Part shown: piece after piece, positions 51,438 to 60,398 of the stretch
Layout: every line of letters starts with the position of its first letter
Position numbering within the stretch: the first letter of the stretch is position 1
Source: an uncultured Bacteroidales bacterium
GTDB lineage: Bacteria > Bacteroidota > Bacteroidia > Bacteroidales > F082
Assembly (NCBI GenBank): GCA_946185535.1
Contig: CAMHJX010000015.1
Span: 20,344 to 84,343 of the forward strand
Direction of reading: 5' to 3'
DNA length: 64,000 nt
Notes under the pieces: model-generated
Told to the model about the DNA's origin: nothing
What the model saw: the letters and a program-made list of their open reading frames with translations, nothing else
The model's database searches: none
Made by a program: the position numbers and the translations under genes

Positions 51438-51556
51438 AAGCAGGCTTCAACAGGTATGTCATCCCTACGTGGGCTCGCGGGCAAAGGCATGGGATCTATA
51501 GCTGTTGAGGCCGTCCTTTAATGGTTCTAACCACTTGTACCGCCTCCCATAGATTC
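51438..51556. repeat. 119-bp direct repeat, copy 2
   Basis: Identical to 50820-50938, with 618 bp between the two starting points. The perfect identity suggests a recent duplication or gene conversion. Confidence 0.85.
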
Positions 51557-51651
51557 TTATCCTACATCCCGCTGCCCATAGATTCCACGCCTACGCACCT
51601 ACCTCTGCAGGAATGACATGAGCAGCGGGGCTTTGATATGGGAGGCTGGCT

Positions 51652-54600
51652 TTACTCACCTACCTTCACCTTCATCCCATCCGAATAAGCGCTGAACTCG
51701 GGAGCATACTGGCACTGAATCAAGGCGTAGCCGTTGTTGAGGTGGCCTTCCTTGGTAACGAACAGGTTATACTCCAGCTGGTGCGTGCCCTTGGGCAGGA
51801 ACTCAATGAAGAACTCCATATCGGTGTCAGTGTTGCTCTGGTAGTAACTCATGCGGTCGTTATACTCATAGCGCGAAATCTGCTCAATCGGCTCGAAGCC
51901 CGCAGCGCGAAGGTCCTTCACGAAGACAAAACTCATGTCCTGCTGGTTAGTGAAGGTGATCTTCACGATGAGCTTATCACCAACTTTTAGGGTCGGCGTT
52001 TCGACGGGCTCAACGTCCGCAGGTCCCTGAGCCTGTCGAAGGGCCGTCCCCACTGGTACCAACTTCTTGCCCTTGTCGGTCACTGTCTCCACAAACAGTT
52101 CGCGCTTGATGGTGAAGCCCGACTCGTCGCTCTTGACTTCGTCAATCGGGACGAAATACTGACGGAACAGGCCGCCCCAAACCAAGTGTGGGGTTGGGTT
52201 GTTGACGGTGAGCTGGCGCATGTCCGTGGTCACCTCGTTGGCGTTCCAACGGCGTTGGATGAAGCCCGTGCCGGCCACGCCGCCCTCGGTGCTGATGGGC
52301 GTGTTGCCGAAGCGCAGGGTGACTTCCTTGCCTTCCTCAAACCAGTCGCTGCCACGCATCAGCAGGGCATAGATGGCATCGGCGGTGGAGGCAGAATTTT
52401 CCCATTTGTTGGTCTGCTTCTGGGTGAGCAGCCACACGCGCAACTCGTCGATCATCTCTTGGTTCTGGTCGATTTCGGCGAAGGCGGCCATGATGTTGGC
52501 GTGGGTGGCAATGTGCGACTCGAACGAGAAGTATTTCTTCGGCCAGTACATGCCAATTTGCTCGTTCTTTTGGGCACACTCCTTGAAACTCTGGATCATC
52601 AGCTTGGCGGTCTTTTCGTTGCCGTTGCGGTAGAGCACCAACGCACCCTTCGAACGTTGGTTGAAGTTGAACGAGGTCCAAGTCTCGTCAAGGCTCTTGA
52701 GGTAGTATTCCTTGGCTTTCTTGAAGTCGCGGTCAGAGTTTTGTCCTTCAAAGAAACTCAAAGCATAGAGTTCGTTCAATGTGCTGGAACCGATAGGCCA
52801 ATCCTTGCCTTTGCTATGGGCTTTCATATAGCGGTAAGTCTCAGCCACATCGTATTCGAGGTAACGCACGGCCTTGTCGCAAATGCTTTGTGCCGTGTAT
52901 TGGTCGGACTTGCTCAGTGAACTCCAAGCGCCCATTTTCTGCAACTTGCCGAAGCCTGTTAAGATATAGGTGGTAATGTAAGGACTCTCGGGCATACCAT
53001 CCATCCAAGGCCAGCCGCCATTGTATTTCTGTTTCTGCTCAATGAGGTTCAATGCACGGGTTTGTTGGCCACGCAGTGTGTTGATTTCAAAAAGGTTGGC
53101 GATGCGGCTGCGTTGCTCGGTCTCACTCTTGGCCTCGAGCACCCACGGTGTTTCTTGCAGCATGATGGCCTTCAAGTCTTGGTCCTTCTCAAGTTGCGAG
53201 AGCAGGGCATCGGGCGTTTCAATCTGCCATTTCTTGATGTAGTTCAAGAGGTTCGGGATGTGGTCGGCGATGTAGGACGAGAGCGTGTTGGCGTTGAACA
53301 CATAGAAGGCGGTCTCAGCGCGATTGGTGTTGACATTGGCCAAGTAAGGCAAGGCCTGCACAGCATACCACACGGGGTTGGTGCTGAAGTTGAGCGTCAG
53401 ACTATAATCACGCTCATGGCTGTCGGGGTTGGCGATGGCCTCAAAGTCGAAGGTCTTTTCGGTCTCAGCCTTCACCGTGATGGGCAAGGTCTGCGTCATG
53501 AAAATCTCGCTGCTCAACACGGGCAGGAGGTGCTGCTCGGCATCGCTGAACTGTCCCGCATAGGCAGTGAAGCGGAAGGCCAAAAGGCTGAGGTCGTATT
53601 GTCCCTTCACCTTCCAGCGCACTTCCTTGCTGCGACCGGGTTGGATGGTCTCCATCTGAGTAGTGCAGGTCCCTGAGCCCGTCGAAGGGCCGTCATTAAC
53701 AATCAAATTCACTGGTTCCATCGTTCCCGCATCGAAGATCTCAAGTTTCGCCTTCGGGGTTACCGCCTCATCGCCCGTGTTGATGACATTGGCCACAAAC
53801 CAAAGTTCATCGTTGTCGTACATATAGCGCGGCATGTCAGCCATAATCATGACAGGTTTAGAAGAAGTGAAAGTATAGTCTTTGCTACCCGTCTTGCGGT
53901 CCTTGGTGTAGGCCATCAGCATCAGACGCCAGCGCGTGAGGGCATCAGGCATGGTGAAACTGAAGGTCGCGCTGCCATCGGCATTCGTGCGCAGTTGCGG
54001 GAAGAAGAAGGCCGTCTCGTTGAAGTTCTCACGGAGGGTAGGCTCGGCGGGTTCCTTGGGCTTTTCGCCTTGACCTCCCGTTTCATAAGGATACGAGGAT
54101 TCCTGTTTCGATATTTCAACCATCTCTTCATCCTCAGCGGTATCAACAGCACCATCAGCCATAACTGCGTTCTTTTTCATCACGGCATCTGACTTGGCTA
54201 ACATTGGCGCTGCACATTCTTCCACAACACCATAAAGCTCACGGCCTCCTTTCCTATAACGGCGTCCACCATAGCCATAACCGTAGTCAAAGAAAGGCGC
54301 ATCGGAAGGCAGGCTGAAGTTGAAGAGTTCGACGAAATAGAAGTACTCCAAACCCGTGTTGGACGAGGTGAAACTATGATTGTCGGTGCCAAAGCCGTTA
54401 GCGTACACACCCGAAGGCGACATGTTGAACCACCAATAATTGCGGGCAAATTCATCCAATGATGCATCATACATACCCGCAAGCAAGGCTGCTTCCAAAG
54501 GCTTATCCTTATAATCGCGGACGGTCACTTCCCAAGTCTCTTCGGCACCAGGACTGAGTTTGTCGCGCATGGTAGCAAGTTTCACATCCAAATCGTAGTT

Positions 54601-57600
54601 GTCGAACGGCACAGAAACACTCAAACTGCTGGTGTTGAAGCTGTTTTCCTTCACGAAGACATAACGCCAAGCAAGGCCGCCACGGTCGTTCTCGGTCACC
54701 TTATAAGATAAGGTCTGCACACTGTTGCTGACGGTGATTTTCTTGTCCATACGGATTTCATCGCCGTGGAGCAATTGCACCCAGATGTCCACATCCTTGG
54801 CCGAGCTGCCGATGCTGAAACGGATTTCATCACCCGGCTTGGCACTCGACTTGTCCTGATGCGCCCATTCCATCTTGGTGAAAGGTAGCTTCTTGGAGTC
54901 GTTCTCAAACACGGTGAATTGCTGCGAAACCTTCGCCAAGGGGTCATCCAAACTCACCAATTCCACCACATATTTTCCAGGCTCCAAGGCCTTGCCTTCG
55001 TAGAACTTAGCTTTGTCGTCGACGGTGATTTCGGATTTGTCAACCAAGTGGGCCGGCGTTTTGACAGGCTCAAAGACCTGGCTTTTGTCATAGAAGCTAT
55101 ACTCTGGGAACAACCTCTCCAACTCCGCATCACTCAATATCTGCCTATCCAGCTTTTCGGGATACCCCATTGCCTCGAAATAGTTGATCTTAGCGGCATT
55201 TTCATAGCGGTAAATCTTGCGCTTGATGCGACTCTTGGCAGGCTGCCAGCTGAGGTTGCTCACCGTGATTTGGTATTTGCCGAGGTCTGATTTCTCGATG
55301 GTGCGAGGCAGGTCGGTGCTGATGGCGATTTCGTTGTAACCTGCTCGGATGCTATAGGTGTCGGCATGGGTTTCGCCCTGCTTGCTCGTGGTGGTCACCT
55401 CGATTTCGTAGGTGAACATTGGCTGTTTCTCGGGCGCGATGGTCTTTGAAGGCTTCAGGTTGAAGGTGATGGCGAACTTGCCGTTCTCGTCGGTGCGGGC
55501 CTTGCCGTGGGTGATTTGCTCGTCATCGACGACTGGGTACCACCACCACCAGCAACGCCACGGGAAGGAGGTCTTGCGGACAACGCGGTAGCTATATTCC
55601 ATATCGTCCAAGCCGAAACCGGCATAGGCTTTCACATCGCCATGCACCGTAACTTCTTGGTTGAGTTTGTATTGTTCTTTTGGCTTTTCAAAGGTCACCT
55701 CGAAGGTCGGGCGCTTGTATTCCTCCACGCGGATGGTCGCGTTGCCTTGGTTAGCGTTGAGGTGGAAAACACCATTCAATCGGTCGGTAGGAATGACGAA
55801 AGAACCGCTGAACGAACCGTACTCATCGGTGGTAAATCTTGCCGAACTGATTTCCTGCCAATTGGCATCACGGAAAGAAACATTCTCATTGTAATTGTGG
55901 ACAAGGCTCACATCCTCGCCTTGACGGCGCGTAGTGATGCCTTGGAAATAGACGGTTTGTCCAGGACGGTAAATCGCACGGTCGGTGAAGAGTTTCGTGC
56001 TGTATGTTTCATTAGCGTTCCTATAGCGTTCGTAAAGGTGGAAGTAATTGTATGACAGAAGGTTGTCATCGCCTTTGCGCAGGTTGATGCTGAAGGAATT
56101 GTCGCTTTTCACCTTACCGTCAAGCACGGCGCATCCATTTTTGTCGGATTTCATCGTAGCGAGGATGGAGGTCTTGTATTCACGAGCCTTGTAGTCCCAC
56201 TCGCGGCGATACAATTCCACGGTGACCCCTTCCACGGTTTTCCCCGTTTTACGGTCGACGGTCACCACGGTCATCTTGTCGTCTTTTTGGTCGGTGATGA
56301 AACCAAGGTTGGAGACTTGGAAATTGAGTACCAGTGTTTTGTCCTCACTCTTGATGCCTTGCTTGGTGGTAGCGGTCAGGTAATAGATGCCTTCCTCTAA
56401 GGCGGGCAAGGCTATCAATGTGCTGTGCTGACGATAGTCGGTCTCTACAGGTAGATTGAGTTCCTGCTCTTCAACGGACATCTTTTTGTTCAATTCATTG
56501 AGTAAATCTGCCTTTCGCATGTCGCTCAGTTTCTTCAACTCCTTCTCGTCGACCTTTACAATTCTATAATAAGGTGCAGTCGTGTTCTTGTATTCCAACA
56601 CGGCGGGAATGGCCTCGTTGGGCAGCTGCACCGAGTTCAGTGTGATGTCGATTTGTGGCTCCTCAATGCGTTTGATGAGACCCTGGCAGTTCTTCGCGCC
56701 CTGCGACTTCGGGAATTTGGCTATGGCTTCCTCGCACATCGCCTTGGCTTTCTTGTAGTTGTCGAAGTAACTGCTGTCGCTTTCGTTTTGGTCCTGTTGG
56801 TTCATCATGCTTCGGGCAACCAGCGAAGTAATTTCTGCGGAAAGCGGGTTGTCCTTGTGCTGCGCCTTCAGATCCTCCATAGCGGCTTGGTACTGGGTGT
56901 CTTTCTTAAGAAGACTTCTCACAAACTCAAAGCGATGAAAATCATTAAAAATCAACACATCCTCGTTATTGTTTTTAAGATTGTAGGCAAGTAGGTCCTG
57001 ATAGATTTTCAGGCATTTTATGAGCGCATTGTCGGCATCGCCTAAATCAAGTTTCACAAAGTCCTTGGCAGGCAGCCACCATGCTTCCGTGTCACCTGCG
57101 ATATCGTTATCCTCAGAACGTATTTGATAGTAATTCGCCACACGGTGAAACATAAACTCGAAGAGCGAAGCCTCATATTCAATATACTCCTCGTTATTGT
57201 GCTTGTTTTCATACAAGGCCATAAAATCCTCTGTCTTGGCCTTTTTCAAGGCTTCAACGGGCTTCAAGGCTTCGCTGTAATATTGGTTGATACGCGTTTT
57301 AAAACTCTCCTTGTCCCAATATTTCATCTCCACTTTGGAAATGTCACCATCGATAGGCAAGTTCTCGTTGATGCGCCAATCGTTACCATCCAAGTAATTG
57401 GCGTATGCCTTGGCGATTTCCTCATGCAACAAGGCATCGTGTACCTCGTCCAACTGTCCTACTTTGGTCTCGATATATTGGATGAAGGCCTGGTCGGGAT
57501 CTTCCTCGACGGTTATCTGCATGATATTCTGCCGATAGAGCCAAGCCTTCAGCAATTGGGTTTGGTTTTTGTCTTTCGAGGCCTTCTCCTCAATGGCATT

Positions 57601-57801
57601 CAGTTCTTTTTCAGCCGATTCCGGCAGGTCTTTCTCAAGGTTTTCCTTTACTTTTTTCCACATAGTCTCATAGTTGTTTTTCGGAGTTTTGGGGTTATCG
57701 GGAGTGTCGGGATTGATAGGATTCCTGTTTGGCATGGCAAAAGCCAGCACGCCGACGGCCACTAAAGCAGTGATAGCGATGATGATTCCGAGGTGTTTCA
57801 T
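51652..57801 (-). CDS. Giant alpha-2-macroglobulin family protein
   Basis: A 2049-residue protein with an N-terminal membrane or signal segment (LGIIIAITALVAVGVLAFAM), then a helical region of about 350 residues. A2M modules follow: YRPGQTVYFQGITTRRQGED, VRVEEYKRPTFEVTFEKP-like strands, a bait-like Glu/Lys-rich stretch near residue 1210, FPQLRTNADGSATFSFTMPD and YNGGWPWMDGMPESPYITTY. No CxEQ thioester was seen, as in many Bacteroidota members. Such proteins may trap proteases or guard the envelope. Two copies of a 30-bp repeat lie in frame at 52019-52048 and 53665-53694. Confidence 0.9.
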   Translation of the reverse strand: MKHLGIIIAITALVAVGVLAFAMPNRNPINPDTPDNPKTPKNNYETMWKKVKENLEKDLPESAEKELNAIEEKASKDKNQTQLLKAWLYRQNIMQITVEEDPDQAFIQYIETKVGQLDEVHDALLHEEIAKAYANYLDGNDWRINENLPIDGDISKVEMKYWDKESFKTRINQYYSEALKPVEALKKAKTEDFMALYENKHNNEEYIEYEASLFEFMFHRVANYYQIRSEDNDIAGDTEAWWLPAKDFVKLDLGDADNALIKCLKIYQDLLAYNLKNNNEDVLIFNDFHRFEFVRSLLKKDTQYQAAMEDLKAQHKDNPLSAEITSLVARSMMNQQDQNESDSSYFDNYKKAKAMCEEAIAKFPKSQGAKNCQGLIKRIEEPQIDITLNSVQLPNEAIPAVLEYKNTTAPYYRIVKVDEKELKKLSDMRKADLLNELNKKMSVEEQELNLPVETDYRQHSTLIALPALEEGIYYLTATTKQGIKSEDKTLVLNFQVSNLGFITDQKDDKMTVVTVDRKTGKTVEGVTVELYRREWDYKAREYKTSILATMKSDKNGCAVLDGKVKSDNSFSINLRKGDDNLLSYNYFHLYERYRNANETYSTKLFTDRAIYRPGQTVYFQGITTRRQGEDVSLVHNYNENVSFRDANWQEISSARFTTDEYGSFSGSFVIPTDRLNGVFHLNANQGNATIRVEEYKRPTFEVTFEKPKEQYKLNQEVTVHGDVKAYAGFGLDDMEYSYRVVRKTSFPWRCWWWWYPVVDDEQITHGKARTDENGKFAITFNLKPSKTIAPEKQPMFTYEIEVTTTSKQGETHADTYSIRAGYNEIAISTDLPRTIEKSDLGKYQITVSNLSWQPAKSRIKRKIYRYENAAKINYFEAMGYPEKLDRQILSDAELERLFPEYSFYDKSQVFEPVKTPAHLVDKSEITVDDKAKFYEGKALEPGKYVVELVSLDDPLAKVSQQFTVFENDSKKLPFTKMEWAHQDKSSAKPGDEIRFSIGSSAKDVDIWVQLLHGDEIRMDKKITVSNSVQTLSYKVTENDRGGLAWRYVFVKENSFNTSSLSVSVPFDNYDLDVKLATMRDKLSPGAEETWEVTVRDYKDKPLEAALLAGMYDASLDEFARNYWWFNMSPSGVYANGFGTDNHSFTSSNTGLEYFYFVELFNFSLPSDAPFFDYGYGYGGRRYRKGGRELYGVVEECAAPMLAKSDAVMKKNAVMADGAVDTAEDEEMVEISKQESSYPYETGGQGEKPKEPAEPTLRENFNETAFFFPQLRTNADGSATFSFTMPDALTRWRLMLMAYTKDRKTGSKDYTFTSSKPVMIMADMPRYMYDNDELWFVANVINTGDEAVTPKAKLEIFDAGTMEPVNLIVNDGPSTGSGTCTTQMETIQPGRSKEVRWKVKGQYDLSLLAFRFTAYAGQFSDAEQHLLPVLSSEIFMTQTLPITVKAETEKTFDFEAIANPDSHERDYSLTLNFSTNPVWYAVQALPYLANVNTNRAETAFYVFNANTLSSYIADHIPNLLNYIKKWQIETPDALLSQLEKDQDLKAIMLQETPWVLEAKSETEQRSRIANLFEINTLRGQQTRALNLIEQKQKYNGGWPWMDGMPESPYITTYILTGFGKLQKMGAWSSLSKSDQYTAQSICDKAVRYLEYDVAETYRYMKAHSKGKDWPIGSSTLNELYALSFFEGQNSDRDFKKAKEYYLKSLDETWTSFNFNQRSKGALVLYRNGNEKTAKLMIQSFKECAQKNEQIGMYWPKKYFSFESHIATHANIMAAFAEIDQNQEMIDELRVWLLTQKQTNKWENSASTADAIYALLMRGSDWFEEGKEVTLRFGNTPISTEGGVAGTGFIQRRWNANEVTTDMRQLTVNNPTPHLVWGGLFRQYFVPIDEVKSDESGFTIKRELFVETVTDKGKKLVPVGTALRQAQGPADVEPVETPTLKVGDKLIVKITFTNQQDMSFVFVKDLRAAGFEPIEQISRYEYNDRMSYYQSNTDTDMEFFIEFLPKGTHQLEYNLFVTKEGHLNNGYALIQCQYAPEFSAYSDGMKVKVGE
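52000..52048. repeat. In-frame palindromic repeat in A2M, copy 1
   Basis: Inverted arms ttcgacgggctca (52000-52012) and tgagcctgtcgaa (52028-52040). The 30-bp core 52019-52048 (starting gcaggtccctgagcc) recurs at 53665-53694. Here it codes GTALRQAQGPADVEP on the minus strand. Confidence 0.8.
53665..53694. repeat. In-frame repeat in A2M, copy 2
   Basis: 29 of 30 bases match 52019-52048, in the same orientation but another frame of the gene. It codes DGPSTGSGTC. The ORF stays open on both sides. Confidence 0.8.
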
Positions 57802-57827
57802 ATTGTTGAGTGTTTTATTTTTCGTTA

Positions 57828-57957
57828 TAGATTCCCTTGCGGGAATGGAGAGCAGTTTGTGTTGCTTACTGCGGCGGCTTGTGGCGTTTACCTTCCGAAG
57901 AATCTACATGCCGCCGCCTTTAAAACACATGACCAATTCCATTCCCAACGGGAATCT
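57828..57957. repeat. Family B palindromic repeat, copy 2
   Basis: A 130-bp unit with tagattcccttgcgggaatg at the left and ccattcccaacgggaatct at the right, and inner gcggcggc and gccgccgc blocks. It lies in the leader between the A2M promoter (57996-58003) and its ATG. Confidence 0.85.
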
Positions 57958-57995
57958 CTCGTGTCATTATAAACGTAAAAATAGCAAATATCGTG

Positions 57996-58003
57996 CAAAA
58001 TTA
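57996..58003 (-). promoter_or_regulatory. -7 box for the A2M gene
   Basis: Minus-strand TAATTTTG matches TAnnTTTG. It predicts a leader of about 190 nt that includes the family B repeat. Confidence 0.5.
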
Positions 58004-58031
58004 TTCCGTTTTTTAGTGTTAGAAATTTAAT

Positions 58032-58039
58032 TATCTTTG
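58032..58039 (+). promoter_or_regulatory. -7 box for the YhcG-like gene
   Basis: TATCTTTG matches TAnnTTTG, 36 bp before the ATG at 58075. Confidence 0.6.
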
Positions 58040-58074
58040 CACTCGGAAAAAAACACATTGCAACAAGCACAATC

Positions 58075-59358
58075 ATGGTAGCAATTGAACACTATACAAA
58101 GAAGGATGGTACAAATAAAAGCAGTGATGATTTTGAATTGCTTGTTGGGAATATTCAGTCGACAAGCAAGGCATTACAAGAAGACGCCCGACTTGTCATT
58201 AACCGGAATGTGACGACACGAGCCTGGCTGACAGGCTTCTATATTGTGGAATATGAGCAACATGGTAACGACAGGGCAAAGTATGGCGACAAATTGTTGA
58301 AACGTTTGGCAGAACGACTTGATGATAAAAGTTTTAGTCTGACAAACCTTAAAAACTATCGTTCTTTTTATTTATTATTTCCAGAGGTGGGTTATCCTGT
58401 AGTGCGATACCTAAAACAAAAATTTGAAAAAAGTCAGACACTGTCTGACCTTTTGTTATTAACTGATTATCAATATTTTGAAAAAAGTCAGACACTGCTT
58501 GACTTTTTGGATTTACGAAATAGCAAAGGTTTTTCGAAAAGCCAATCGCTGATTAGCCTTTTTAATGAGTCAACAGATACTGCTGTGATTTCATCCGATG
58601 GTTTTGCCATGCAAACCGAAGACGGCGAGGTAATGCCTGTTCCACAAATGGTTTTTGATAGAATGTCATTTTCGCATCTGACATTGCTACTTCACATTAA
58701 TAATCCTTTGAAACGAGCTTTTTATGCCATCGAAACCATGCGTGGTCCTTGGAGTGTAAGAGAACTACAACGTCAGATAGACTCCAACTACTTTGAGCGT
58801 AGTGGCTGGAGCAAAAAACCGGAATTGTTGGCAAGCAGAGTGAATGAAAAGGCTGAAAAGCCTTCGTTCCGAGAGGAGCTTAAGTCACACTATGTCTTTG
58901 AATTCTTGGGACTTGCAGCAAAGGATGTCGTTGAAGAAGATGAACTGGAACAGGCTCTTATAGACCATCTTGAGGAGTTTATGCTCGAATTGGGCATGGG
59001 TTTCTGCTTGGAATCTAGGCAAAAGAAATTACTCATCGACGACCGCTATTTCAAGGCAGACCTGGTGTTTTATCACCGTATCCTGAAATGCCACTGCATC
59101 GTGGAGTTAAAAGCGCATCGTCTTGACTATGCCGATATGGCACAGCTTAACATGTACATTGAGTACTACCGTCGCCACTATATGCAGCCTAATGACAATC
59201 CACCAGTGGGCTTGCTGCTTTGTACAGAATATGGTCAGGAAATGGTGGAATACGTGACTCCAAACATCGACCCAAACGTTTTCGTAGCCCAATACGAACT
59301 GCAGTTGCCGAGCAAAGAAAAGATAAAAGAATTCTTGATGAAGGAGAACAAGGGATAA
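58075..59358 (+). CDS. YhcG-family (DUF1016) PD-(D/E)xK nuclease
   Basis: This 427-residue protein has the DUF1016 N-terminal helical domain (NRNVTTRAWLTGFYIVEYEQ, then GDKLLKRLAERL) and a C-terminal nuclease domain. Catalytic-type residues are in YFKADLVFYHRIL (Asp) and HCIVELKAHRLDYADM (Glu-x-Lys). The middle holds three FxKSQxL repeats at about residues 117, 135 and 152. YhcG-like nucleases often appear near restriction and other defence genes; the module here is alone. The gene has its own promoter. Confidence 0.88.
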   Translation: MVAIEHYTKKDGTNKSSDDFELLVGNIQSTSKALQEDARLVINRNVTTRAWLTGFYIVEYEQHGNDRAKYGDKLLKRLAERLDDKSFSLTNLKNYRSFYLLFPEVGYPVVRYLKQKFEKSQTLSDLLLLTDYQYFEKSQTLLDFLDLRNSKGFSKSQSLISLFNESTDTAVISSDGFAMQTEDGEVMPVPQMVFDRMSFSHLTLLLHINNPLKRAFYAIETMRGPWSVRELQRQIDSNYFERSGWSKKPELLASRVNEKAEKPSFREELKSHYVFEFLGLAAKDVVEEDELEQALIDHLEEFMLELGMGFCLESRQKKLLIDDRYFKADLVFYHRILKCHCIVELKAHRLDYADMAQLNMYIEYYRRHYMQPNDNPPVGLLLCTEYGQEMVEYVTPNIDPNVFVAQYELQLPSKEKIKEFLMKENKG

Positions 59359-59393
59359 GAAAAAAATGAGTTTTGAATAATACTTTCTCACCC

Positions 59394-60227
59394 GTGAAAT
59401 CATTAGAACAAATCATACTCCCTATCGCCGCTGAATTGGCACAGTTTGAAGCCTTTTTCGAAAAGACTTTACATGCCGAAACCGAGCCGATGGACAGCAT
59501 CATGCAGTATGTGCTTGATTCAAGAGGCAAACGCCTGCGACCCATTTTGGTGCTGCTCAGCGCGAAACTTTTTGGCGAGGTCAATGAACAAACGTTGCGT
59601 GCAGCCACCTTCGTGGAGATAATCCACAGCGCGACGTTGATTCATGATGATGTGGTGGATAATGCGGATGAACGTCGTGGCAAAAGCTCCGTGAAGGCCA
59701 AATTCGGCAACCTTTCGGCGGTGCTGGCAGGCGATTACCTCCTGGCCAAAGCCATGCTGCTCCTTGCCAACCCAGGTGACCATGCCATCCTGCAGGAGAT
59801 GCTCAGCACGACTGCCACAATGAGCGAAGGGGAATTGACGCAAGGGTCTGTAGGGCTGTCGTACCACGGCAGCCGCTGTGATGCACCACAACAGCGGCTG
59901 CCACAATGTGGCAGCCCTACAGACCAATACCTTGACATTATCACCCGCAAGACCGCCATGTTAATGCGCTCGTGCTGCACGGCGGGGGCCCTTTCGGTGG
60001 ATGCAACACCCGAACAAGTCCAGCAAATCACCGACTTTGGCTTGAGTTTCGGCATCCTCTTCCAATTGCGTGACGATATCCTTGACGAAGAGAACATAGA
60101 ACAAGCCAAAGCCTTGTTACCCATTTATTACGAAAAGACCTTGAAAGCCTTGGAAGGCTTTGCCCCTTCGGAAGCCACTGCTGCACTGCGCGATTTGACC
60201 GTGTTTTGCGCTAATCGAGAAATATAG
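59394..60227 (+). CDS. Polyprenyl synthetase, remodelled and possibly inactive
   Basis: About 277 residues from the GTG at 59394; a TTG at 59373 is an alternative. The first half is a normal trans-prenyltransferase: RGKRLRPILVLLSAKLFG, LIHDDVVDNADERRGKSS (first Asp-rich motif) and LAGDYLLAKAMLLLA. The second half departs from the family. An 81-bp palindrome is inserted after MSEGELTQ. After FQLRDDILDEE the segment that normally carries GKPxGxDxxEGKxTLP (about 70 residues) is absent. The TAG stop lies in a family B repeat. It may be a decaying gene, or a shortened enzyme. Confidence 0.8.
   Translation: MKSLEQIILPIAAELAQFEAFFEKTLHAETEPMDSIMQYVLDSRGKRLRPILVLLSAKLFGEVNEQTLRAATFVEIIHSATLIHDDVVDNADERRGKSSVKAKFGNLSAVLAGDYLLAKAMLLLANPGDHAILQEMLSTTATMSEGELTQGSVGLSYHGSRCDAPQQRLPQCGSPTDQYLDIITRKTAMLMRSCCTAGALSVDATPEQVQQITDFGLSFGILFQLRDDILDEENIEQAKALLPIYYEKTLKALEGFAPSEATAALRDLTVFCANREI
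59845..59925. repeat. 81-bp in-frame palindrome inside the prenyl synthetase
   Basis: Outer arms 59845-59858 and 59912-59925 are perfect over 14 bp (ggtctgtagggctg). Inner arms 59868-59879 and 59891-59902 are perfect over 12 bp (ggcagccgctgt). Each half can also form its own hairpin. Length is exactly 27 codons, so the reading frame is kept; it codes GLSYHGSRCDAPQQRLPQC and flanking residues. Confidence 0.88.
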
Positions 60228-60350
60228 ATTCCCTTCGGGAATGGAATAATTGACTCGTTGTTATCGGCGGTTTGAAACAGTTGCAGATGAGGAATCGGCT
60301 TATGCCGCCGCTTGTAACTTTATGCTTCACTCCATTCCCGTAGGGAACCT
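60225..60350. repeat. Family B palindromic repeat, copy 3
   Basis: A 126-bp unit: tagattcccttcgggaatgg at the left, ccattcccgtagggaacct at the right, with inner ggcgg and gccgccgc blocks. Its first three bases are the TAG stop codon of the prenyl synthetase gene. Confidence 0.85.
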
Positions 60351-60398
60351 CCAAATAGTTTTTTTTCACATTTCTAGCACCCATTCTCTAATTAATTG

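Larger units (their letters stand above)
50923..51651. repeat. Mosaic of cctcccatagattcc palindromic units
   Basis: The gap between the nuclease and A2M genes holds three imperfect palindromes of the form gcctcccatagattcc...ggaatgacatgggaggc, starting near 50923, 51342 and 51540. The last is longer and carries an extra gctgcccatagattcc block. A broken GIY-YIG gene lies between units 1 and 2. I see no other gene in this gap. Confidence 0.75.

Noticed and set aside
50820-51556. Possible CRISPR or insertion-sequence ends
   Set aside because: Only two 119-bp direct copies, no spacer pattern and no transposase gene between them.
52186-52920. A 244-codon plus-strand reading frame
   Set aside because: It is antisense to the A2M gene and has no domain pattern.
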